Of a stretch of 5,799 bases of DNA, positions 1 through 5,286 are shown one piece after another. Every line of letters begins with the position of its first letter. The first letter of the stretch is position 1. Under the pieces are notes generated by a model. The model had not been told where the DNA came from. It saw nothing but the letters and a program-made list of their open reading frames with translations, and did not search any database. The DNA lies in the NCBI GenBank assembly GCA_003022905.1, contig PXSE01000122.1, forward strand, positions 4,115 through 9,913. The letters run 5' to 3'. This stretch comes from Halobacteriales archaeon QS_9_68_42. GTDB lineage: Archaea; Halobacteriota; Halobacteria; Halobacteriales; Haloarculaceae. The translations under genes were made by a program, and so were the position numbers.

Positions 1-643
1 CCTCCTCCTCGTCGTGCCAGACGTCGTAGTCGGTGACGCCGGCCAGCGGGGCGTAGCACATCTCGGCCTCGCGGGCCAGCCCTGCCTCCGGCACGGTCGT
101 CATGCCGATGGTGTCGTAGCCGCGGTCGCGGTAGAACTCGCTTTCGACCCTCGTCGAGAACTGCGGGCCCTCGATGCAGACGTGGGTGCCGCCGTCGACC
201 ACCTCGGCGTCGGTGGCGTCCGCGCGGTTGAGGAGGTGCCCGGAGAGACGCTCGCAGTAGGGGTCGGCCATCGAGACGTGGACGACGACGCCGTCGCCGA
301 AGAACGAGCGCGCCCGGTCCCGGGTGCGGTCGAACAGCTGGTCGGGGACGACGAGCGTCCGCGGCGACAGCCCCTCCCGAAGGCTACCGACCGCGTTGGT
401 CGCGACGACCCGGTCGACGCCGGCCTGCTTCAGCGCGTAGACGTTCGCCCGGTAGGGCACGTTGGTGGGGTCGTACTGGTGGTCCCGGCCGTGTCGGGGG
501 AGAAAGGCGACCTCGGTGCCGGCCACCTTGCCGATTTCGAGCGGCGCGCTGGGCGACCCGAAGGGGGTCCCGACCCGGTCCTCGTAGCTGTTCTCGAAGC
601 CGAGCGCCTCGTAGATGCCGCTGCCGCCGATGATGCCGAGCAT
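1..643 (-). CDS. mtnP: S-methyl-5'-thioadenosine phosphorylase (3' part cut by window edge)
   Basis: This cytosolic enzyme splits 5'-methylthioadenosine with phosphate into adenine and methylthioribose-1-phosphate, feeding purine and methionine/C5 salvage. The 214 visible residues start at an ATG that gives the family's typical N-terminus, MLGIIGGSGIY. The phosphate-binding residues are Ser8 (GGSG) and Arg50-His51 (LPRHGRDH). Further motifs are ATNAVGSL (81-88), the substrate segment CIEGPQFSTR (156-165), and GMT followed by VPEAGLAREAEMCYA (180-198). Asp205 and Asp207 in VTDYDVW correspond to the aspartates that recognise the 6-amino group in MTA phosphorylases; 6-oxopurine nucleoside phosphorylases carry Asn there. 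This favours MTAP over guanosine/inosine phosphorylase. Family members are roughly 260-290 residues, so about a quarter is missing beyond base 1. The gene lies 57 nt after the prenyltransferase. There is no Shine-Dalgarno or T-run terminator in that gap, but a weak A/T-richer patch at 665-675 sits 27 nt upstream of the start, so a separate leaderless start is possible. Confidence 0.93.
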   Translation of the reverse strand, partial: MLGIIGGSGIYEALGFENSYEDRVGTPFGSPSAPLEIGKVAGTEVAFLPRHGRDHQYDPTNVPYRANVYALKQAGVDRVVATNAVGSLREGLSPRTLVVPDQLFDRTRDRARSFFGDGVVVHVSMADPYCERLSGHLLNRADATDAEVVDGGTHVCIEGPQFSTRVESEFYRDRGYDTIGMTTVPEAGLAREAEMCYAPLAGVTDYDVWHDEEE

Positions 644-700
644 GACTGGCGTTCGACCCGGTGGTACTTCGCTTTGTGTGTCCGTGTCGACGCCGTCGGA

Positions 701-1624
701 TCAGCCGAACGCCAGCCGACTCCAGGCCAGCAACTGGAGGGCCGCGACCAGCACCATTCCGACGACGGCCGGGAGCGGTGCCTCGCGCTCGGTGAACCGA
801 ACGGTTCCCCACGCGAAGATGGGCATCGCGGGCAGGGTCGACAGCGTGACCGTCCGGGGGATGACCGCCGGGACCAGCAGCCCCTCGGTGAGCGCGATCA
901 GCGCCGCGAACGCCGCGACGGTGACGCCGCCGTAGGCGAGCCGTAGCTGTCGCGGCGGCCACCGCACTGCGAGGGTGTCCTTGCCGACGTCGGCGTCGGC
1001 GCGCCGGTCCGGCCACCCGACTTCGAGCAGGTTAACGAACACGAGGAGTGCGAACGGGACGACCGCGAGGACGACCGCGCGGTCGAGGCCGCCGACGACC
1101 GCCGCGCCGTAGCAGGGCAGGGTGACCCCGCCGAGGGCGGCGTTGGCGAGTTCGCCGAGACCGCGGCGGGCCAGCGCCAGCGGCCCCACTGAGTACTGGA
1201 CGCCGACGAGCGCGCTCCCGGCGAGGATGGCGACGGCCCGCGCTGGGAGCAGCCCGACGGCCAGCGCCGCCCCCGCGAGGCCGACGCCAGCCGTCAGCGC
1301 GGCAACCGCCGCCGTCGACATCAGCCGCCCCGGCAGCCCGGTCGCCTGGAGGGCTCCACTGCCGCCCGAGAACGGCGTCCGCTCGGTGAGCGCGTCCGTC
1401 TCGTGGTCTGCGTACTCGTTGGTGTAGTGGATGGCGGCGGCCGTCGGCAGCAGGGCGGCCAGCCCGAACAGAACGGCCCGGTCGTCGAGGGCGGCCCCTC
1501 TGGCGACGGCGGCGACGACCCCCAGTGCGTAGACAACGACGACCAGGAGTAGTTGTGCGGGCCGGCTTGCGGCCCACAGCGCCCACGCCCGCGGCGCCCG
1601 CTCGACGAGCGTGGACCCGCTCAT
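701..1624 (-). CDS. UbiA-superfamily membrane prenyltransferase, MenA-like
   Basis: This 307-residue polytopic membrane protein most likely transfers a polyprenyl chain from its diphosphate to an aromatic or other acceptor. The first Asp-rich motif is N69-E-Y-x-D73-x-x-x-D77 (HYTNEYADHETDALTERTPF), followed by FSGGSGAL. The second is D206-x-x-x-D210 in GWPDRRADADVGKDTLAVR. Both bind Mg-diphosphate in the family. YSVGPLALARRGLGE (144-158) matches the conserved loop of MenA-type enzymes. About eight or nine hydrophobic segments are visible, for example 24-42, 50-66, 103-126, 129-146, 182-200 and 229-255. The ATG at 1624 overlaps the TGA stop of the upstream HD gene (ATGA), which fixes the start; the open frame continues upstream, but only as out-of-frame HD-gene sequence. 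The acceptor is unknown. Menaquinone synthesis (MenA, 1,4-dihydroxy-2-naphthoate) is the obvious candidate because haloarchaea use menaquinones, but UbiA paralogues in archaea also act on lipids and other quinones. Confidence 0.88.
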   Translation of the reverse strand: MSGSTLVERAPRAWALWAASRPAQLLLVVVVYALGVVAAVARGAALDDRAVLFGLAALLPTAAAIHYTNEYADHETDALTERTPFSGGSGALQATGLPGRLMSTAAVAALTAGVGLAGAALAVGLLPARAVAILAGSALVGVQYSVGPLALARRGLGELANAALGGVTLPCYGAAVVGGLDRAVVLAVVPFALLVFVNLLEVGWPDRRADADVGKDTLAVRWPPRQLRLAYGGVTVAAFAALIALTEGLLVPAVIPRTVTLSTLPAMPIFAWGTVRFTEREAPLPAVVGMVLVAALQLLAWSRLAFG

Positions 1625-2211
1625 TCCTCGCCTCTGGCGGCCTCGTACTTCCGGCGGACCTGCTCGAACAGCGCCCGGCCCCGCTCGGTCGACAGCCTGG
1701 GCTCGCTGGTGGCGAAGAACTCGTCGAGTCGGTTGTACTCCCGGAAGGCGTCGCCGCCGGGCTCGTACCGGCCCTCCCGCTCGTAGACCAGCGCCTGCAG
1801 GCAGGTGTCGAGCAGGTCCATGTCCTTGACGAACCGCGCCTCGGGGCTCTCGCGGGCCTCGTACTCGCTCCACAGCGCCCGCATCTCCTCGCCGAGGCCG
1901 GCGAGCGGCCCCTCGATGGCGGCGCGCTCCCGGCGGGCCTTCTCGCCGGCGTCGACGGTCTGTGCGCCCGCCTCCGCGCGGGTGGCGACGTCGCCGGTCT
2001 CGGCCTCGGCGACATCGTGGACGGCCGCGAGCGCCAGGGCGCGCTCGCGGTCCAGGTCGGTCGGGCAGAACCGCACGACAAGCGTCGTCACGCCCCAGGT
2101 GTGGGCGGCGACCGACTCCGGGTCCTCGACCTCGCGGAGCTGCCAGCCGGTCCGAGTCTCGTCCTTCAGGGCGTAGGCGCGGACCAGCGCCTCGAGCGGG
2201 TCGTCGGCCAC
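1621..2211 (-). CDS. HD-domain phosphohydrolase, YfbR/HDDC2-like 5'-nucleotidase
   Basis: This 196-residue soluble HD-superfamily metal-dependent phosphohydrolase probably dephosphorylates (deoxy)nucleoside monophosphates. The order of motifs fits the YfbR/HDDC2 group: LKDETRTGW (15-23), ESVAAHTWG with metal ligand His37, the HD doublet His65-Asp66 in AAVHDVAEAETGD with Glu69 and Asp74, and the final metal ligand Asp130 in FVKDMDLLD. These positions parallel the H...HD...E...D...D set known from E. coli YfbR. The length is usual for the group. The start is a GTG one base after the TAG of the phosphoribosyltransferase (TAGCGTG); no nearby in-frame ATG exists, so translation is probably coupled. 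Its TGA overlaps the ATG of the prenyltransferase. Substrate choice (dNMP or other nucleotide) cannot be read from the sequence. Confidence 0.88.
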   Translation of the reverse strand: MADDPLEALVRAYALKDETRTGWQLREVEDPESVAAHTWGVTTLVVRFCPTDLDRERALALAAVHDVAEAETGDVATRAEAGAQTVDAGEKARRERAAIEGPLAGLGEEMRALWSEYEARESPEARFVKDMDLLDTCLQALVYEREGRYEPGGDAFREYNRLDEFFATSEPRLSTERGRALFEQVRRKYEAARGEE

Positions 2212-2212
2212 G

Positions 2213-2905
2213 CTACGCGAGTTGCCACCGGCCTTCGGCGGTCCGCTCGGCGACGCCGCGGCGCTCCATCTCCGCGAGCACCTCGTCGAGGCGGCCCGGC
2301 TGTGCGATTTCCATCCCGATGCGGTCGACGTCGTGGTACTCCGCGAGGTAGTGGCGGAGGTCCTCGCGGCCGAACTGCTCTTGATCGGCCTTCCCCATGA
2401 CGCCGCTCGTGAGGTCGATCATGTCCTCGATGAAGTTCCACGGGTACACGACCCAGGTCCACTCCTCGAGGCGCTCGCCGACGAACTCGGGGTCGAACTC
2501 GCTGGTCCCGAGCAACTGCAGGGTCGCCGTCCGGACCGCCGCGGGGTCGCGGTCGGTAACGTACTCGTGGGCCCGCCGGATGGAGCCGCCAGTGTCGGCG
2601 ATGTCGTCGATGACGAGGACGTTTTTGCCCTCGACACTGCCCTCCGGCATCGGGTAGCGGACGGTCGGCTTGTCGGCCTTCTCGCCCGTTCCGACATAGT
2701 GCTCCATCTTTAGACTGGTCAGGTCGTCCAGCCCGAGGAAGTCACAGAGACAGCGTCCGGCAAACCAGCCGCCGCGGGCCAGCGCCACGACCACGCCCGG
2801 CTCGAACTCGGCGGCCCTAACGTCGTCGGCCACGTCGCGGCAGAGCCCGTAGATGTACTCCCAGTTGGTGATGGTGCAGTTGAACTCGTCCGGGAGGTCG
2901 CCCAT
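2213..2905 (-). CDS. Purine-type phosphoribosyltransferase with C-terminal extension
   Basis: This 230-residue type I phosphoribosyltransferase transfers a phosphoribosyl group from PRPP to a nucleobase, most likely a purine. The PRPP-binding loop is VLVIDDIADTGGSI (96-109), with the acidic pair D100-D101 and the TGGS phosphate cradle. ALARGGWFAGR (41-51) is the diphosphate loop. WVVYPWNF (151-158) is the aromatic segment that stacks on the base in Gpt/HPRT-like enzymes. These features match archaeal hypoxanthine/xanthine-guanine-type enzymes rather than adenine or uracil PRTases, though base specificity is inferred. The core ends near residue 163. A charged, helix-rich tail (about 165-230) ends in LDEVLAEMERRGVAE and RTAEGRWQLA, resembling the last helix and wing of a winged helix. 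The ATG at 2905 lies about 30 nt from a TATA-like AGATTAA, suggesting a leaderless or near-leaderless transcript. It is the first gene of the leftward run. Confidence 0.88.
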   Translation of the reverse strand: MGDLPDEFNCTITNWEYIYGLCRDVADDVRAAEFEPGVVVALARGGWFAGRCLCDFLGLDDLTSLKMEHYVGTGEKADKPTVRYPMPEGSVEGKNVLVIDDIADTGGSIRRAHEYVTDRDPAAVRTATLQLLGTSEFDPEFVGERLEEWTWVVYPWNFIEDMIDLTSGVMGKADQEQFGREDLRHYLAEYHDVDRIGMEIAQPGRLDEVLAEMERRGVAERTAEGRWQLA

Positions 2906-2931
2906 GAGCGACCCATGGCGGTCGGAGGTGG

Positions 2932-2938
2932 TTAATCT
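2932..2938 (-). promoter_or_regulatory. Possible TATA element of the leftward salvage operon
   Basis: Read on the minus strand, AGATTAA is the only A/T-rich patch in otherwise GC-rich sequence upstream of the phosphoribosyltransferase. Its centre is about 30 nt before the ATG at 2905, near the distance expected for a leaderless haloarchaeal transcript. The match to the TATA consensus is weak. Confidence 0.4.
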
Positions 2939-3026
2939 GTCCGTCGCGGGCGGTGCGGCGGCCGGTCCGCGCCCGCCCGACGAGCGGCCGTCTCGGCACT
3001 CGTTTGGACGGATTTGTCAGAGCATC

Positions 3027-3034
3027 TTTTTATA
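3027..3034 (+). promoter_or_regulatory. TATA box of the propeller-protein gene (leaderless start)
   Basis: TTTTTATA stands out in a GC-rich intergenic stretch. Its centre lies about 25 nt upstream of the ATG at 3055, the spacing from an archaeal TATA box to the transcription start. Transcription would therefore begin at or within a few bases of the start codon. No Shine-Dalgarno sequence precedes the ATG, which agrees with a leaderless mRNA. Confidence 0.72.
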
Positions 3035-3054
3035 CGGACCGGGACAGTTGAATC

Positions 3055-3150
3055 ATGTCACGGGACGAAATACCTGATAGCACACGACGAGCGGTGATCA
3101 AGAGCGCTGCGGCGGCCCTCGGGGTCGGCGCGGTCGGGACCGCCTCCGGT
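3055..3150 (+). other. Twin-arginine (Tat) signal peptide region
   Basis: Residues 1-32 of the propeller protein contain STRRAVIK (Arg11, Arg12, then hydrophobic Val-Ile and Lys), followed by a mildly hydrophobic Ala/Gly/Val stretch to residue 30. A plausible signal peptidase site follows TASG. Most haloarchaeal secreted proteins use Tat, so export in a folded state is expected. No Cys follows the hydrophobic stretch, so it is not a lipoprotein signal. Confidence 0.8.
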
Positions 3151-5205
3151 CATCCCGGCTCCTACGAGAAGGAGGGGTCCTCGAGCGCGAGCGACAACAA
3201 TGAGACGTTCCCGCTCGACGGCGGGGCAGGCCACCAGAACGCCGAGACGGTCGGCTATCACAGCATCGGCGGGACCGGGCCGGCCGGTCTGGCCGGCCGC
3301 CGCCGCAACGCCGAGGTCCGCACCCACGGCGACATCGGGGTCATCTGCTTCCGGGCGGCCGACAGCGACGACCCCGGGCGCCGGATGGCGACGCTGGACA
3401 TCAGCGAGTTCAACGACGCCTCCACCGAAGCGGAACTCCAGGAGGCCGAACTCCGCGTGCTCGGCATCCTGCGGAACTTCAGCGCCGAGGCCAACGGCGC
3501 GACCGACATCAAACTCTCCAACGACGGCAACTACGCCTTCATGGGGACGCAGGCGCTCATCGCCTACAACGACGGCTCCAACGGCGAGGTAAACGAGTCG
3601 GACCCCCGCGGCAACGCCGAGACTACCGGCGGCGTCGTCGCCGTCGACATCTCCGACCCCGCCCGGCCCCGGACCGTCGGCCGGGCGGACGAACCGTTCT
3701 CGACGGGCTGTCACAACCTCTTTCATCACCGCATCGACGGCGACGACTACGTCTTCGCCTGCAAGGACGTCGGTCTGCTCACCCCCGACAGCGGGGTGTA
3801 CATCTTCCGGTTCGACCGCGACCCCGGCAAACTGACGCTCGTCAACCGCTGGACGGCCGACGGCGACGCCTCCCGCGGCGAGGTCGGCGCCGAGCACGGG
3901 CTCTCGTACGTCCACGATGTCGAGGTCCACGACGATCCCCGCACCGGTCGGCCAACCGCCTACATCGCCGACTGGGACCGCGGTATGCGCGTTCTCGACG
4001 TCTCGGACCCGACCGACACCGAGCACGTCGGGCAGTTCGACATGAACCAGTCGCACTTCGCGGCGCCGTTCCCCGAGCTGATAGAGGACGCCGACGGCAA
4101 CGAGCGCCGGGTGGCCGTCGCCAGCCACGAGGAGCCCGACGAGCGCCTCGACCAGCGGGACTCGGTCATCTACAACACGCCGCACCCGAACAAGACGAAC
4201 CCCAACTCGACGGGAACGGTGTTCCTGGTTGACTGCGAGGGCATCTACCCCGAGGACTCCACGTGTGGGTGCAGCAACGAGGACGGTCCCAAGCAGCTGG
4301 GCGAGCTGGACAACTGGACCTGGAAGAACGTCGACACCGGGGAGGGGTTCAACGGCGAGCCCCCAGCCGACGAGGACGAACGCCAGGAGCGCTTCGAGGA
4401 AATCCGCGCGCCGAGGTTCAGCTTCAAGTACAGCCCCCACAACTCCCAGCCGGCGGTCCACGAGATAGACGGCGAGGAACGGTACATTATCCACCAGAGC
4501 CACTACCACGGCGGCGTCCGGTACCTGGAGGTCGAGCCGGGAAGCGACGATGGTCTGTTCGGCGGCGCCCGGCGTGGCTACCGCCCCGCGCCGAACCCGA
4601 CCGTCGAGGACCGCGAGGGCGACGAGGAGATCGGCTGGATAAACGACTCCACCGACTGGAACGTCCGGGACATCGGTCACGCCCGGCCGCGCAACGAGAG
4701 TTCCGGCAACCTGTCGCCGGACTTCTGGGGCTCCGTCGAGCACAACGGCGTCTCCTTCCACGGCGACCGCGGCAACGGTTTCTACGCCACCGTCCACGAT
4801 GACATCCCGCTCACGAAGCCGCTGCCGCCGCTGGAGGCCGAGCGGACCGACGACGGGTCGGCGTTTCTCGCCGGCCAGACGAACCGCATCGACGTCACCG
4901 TCGAGACGTTCGAGCGGGGCAACGGCGACGCCGCCGAGGTCCGGGTCCGCGACCGCATCCCGGCGGGCTACGATGTCATCGGCGGCGACGAGGTCGAGAC
5001 CTACCCGCAGGGCAACCGTACCGCCGTCGAGTTCACAGCGACCGTCGAGCCCGGTGAGACGGTCACCTACAGCTACTTCGTAGAGGTGCCCGACGACCCC
5101 GGCTCCGGCACGTTCGGACCCGTCGAGGTCAGCGACGACGGCCGCGAGTGGGACGCCGTCGGCGGCACCACCGACTCGAACCTCGAGGCCGGATTCAGTA
5201 TCTGA
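3055..5205 (+). CDS. Tat-secreted LVIVD-type beta-propeller protein with C-terminal Ig-like domain
   Basis: This 716-residue acidic secreted protein has no assignable reaction. Residues 1-32 are a Tat signal with the Arg11-Arg12 pair in STRRAVIK, then an Ala/Gly hydrophobic stretch. Residues about 88-585 form a beta-propeller with blades ending in LVIVD-like strands: VVAVDISDPARP (194-205), VYIFRFD (248-254), MRVLDVSDP (311-319), VFLVDCEG (389-396), VRYLEVEPG (488-496). The inner strands carry recurring His-Asn/Asp: CHNLFHH (219-225), VHDVEVH (286-292), PHNSQPAVH (461-469), EHNGVSFH (562-569). This resembles LVIVD and choice-of-anchor-B propellers. A Cys cluster (C394, C404, C406) and an acidic insert (about 408-450) interrupt one blade. 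Residues about 603-716 look like a DUF11/CARDB-type beta-sandwich (RIPAGYDVIGG, ATVEPGETVTYSYFVEV). Eleven N-x-S/T sequons are present. There is no C-terminal PGF anchor or membrane helix, and no lipobox Cys after the signal, so release or non-covalent wall association is likely. It has its own promoter. Confidence 0.9.
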   Translation: MSRDEIPDSTRRAVIKSAAAALGVGAVGTASGHPGSYEKEGSSSASDNNETFPLDGGAGHQNAETVGYHSIGGTGPAGLAGRRRNAEVRTHGDIGVICFRAADSDDPGRRMATLDISEFNDASTEAELQEAELRVLGILRNFSAEANGATDIKLSNDGNYAFMGTQALIAYNDGSNGEVNESDPRGNAETTGGVVAVDISDPARPRTVGRADEPFSTGCHNLFHHRIDGDDYVFACKDVGLLTPDSGVYIFRFDRDPGKLTLVNRWTADGDASRGEVGAEHGLSYVHDVEVHDDPRTGRPTAYIADWDRGMRVLDVSDPTDTEHVGQFDMNQSHFAAPFPELIEDADGNERRVAVASHEEPDERLDQRDSVIYNTPHPNKTNPNSTGTVFLVDCEGIYPEDSTCGCSNEDGPKQLGELDNWTWKNVDTGEGFNGEPPADEDERQERFEEIRAPRFSFKYSPHNSQPAVHEIDGEERYIIHQSHYHGGVRYLEVEPGSDDGLFGGARRGYRPAPNPTVEDREGDEEIGWINDSTDWNVRDIGHARPRNESSGNLSPDFWGSVEHNGVSFHGDRGNGFYATVHDDIPLTKPLPPLEAERTDDGSAFLAGQTNRIDVTVETFERGNGDAAEVRVRDRIPAGYDVIGGDEVETYPQGNRTAVEFTATVEPGETVTYSYFVEVPDDPGSGTFGPVEVSDDGREWDAVGGTTDSNLEAGFSI

Positions 5206-5225
5206 GCGGGGCCAAGGTCTCGGCG

Positions 5226-5242
5226 CCGGCGACCTCCGCCGG
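5226..5242 (+). terminator. Short GC hairpin after the propeller gene (doubtful terminator)
   Basis: CCGGCG (5226-5231) and CGCCGG (5237-5242) form a perfect 6-bp inverted repeat with a 5-nt loop, about 20 nt past the stop codon. No T-run follows, and archaeal termination mainly relies on T-runs. In such GC-rich DNA a repeat of this size could occur by chance. Confidence 0.2.
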
Positions 5243-5256
5243 TCGCGTGCGTCACC

Positions 5257-5264
5257 TCTATTGT
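5257..5264 (+). promoter_or_regulatory. Possible TATA element of the PhzF-family gene
   Basis: TCTATTGT is the most A/T-rich patch in the 81-nt gap. Its centre is 26-27 nt upstream of the GTG at 5287, the expected spacing for a leaderless transcript. The match to consensus is only partial. It suggests the gene is transcribed independently of the propeller gene. Confidence 0.4.
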
Positions 5265-5286
5265 CCCGTTGTGCGTTGACCGTGGC

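Noticed and set aside
644..700. A possible terminator or strong promoter between the prenyltransferase and MTA phosphorylase genes.
   Set aside because: No T-run or stable hairpin is visible, and the only A/T-richer patch (665-675) is a poor TATA match, so read-through from the operon is at least as likely.
14..946. A 310-codon plus-strand open frame at the left end.
   Set aside because: It lies opposite the MTA phosphorylase and prenyltransferase genes, both supported by conserved motifs. Its own product is low-complexity and matches nothing recognisable.
1625..1873. An upstream extension of the prenyltransferase reading frame giving 390 residues.
   Set aside because: The extra 83 residues are out-of-frame HD-gene sequence, basic and without membrane segments. 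The ATG at 1624 within the ATGA overlap gives the normal N-terminus.
1525..2400. A 291-codon plus-strand open frame opposite the HD and PRTase genes.
   Set aside because: It is a GC-bias shadow rich in Arg/Ala/Gly/Pro, unlike the acidic proteins of this organism, and it crosses three gene boundaries on the other strand.
2946..2976. A 7-bp inverted repeat (GCGGGCG ... CGCCCGC) in the divergent intergenic region as a possible operator.
   Set aside because: Made only of G and C in very GC-rich DNA, with a 17-nt spacer, it is expected by chance and has no further symmetry.
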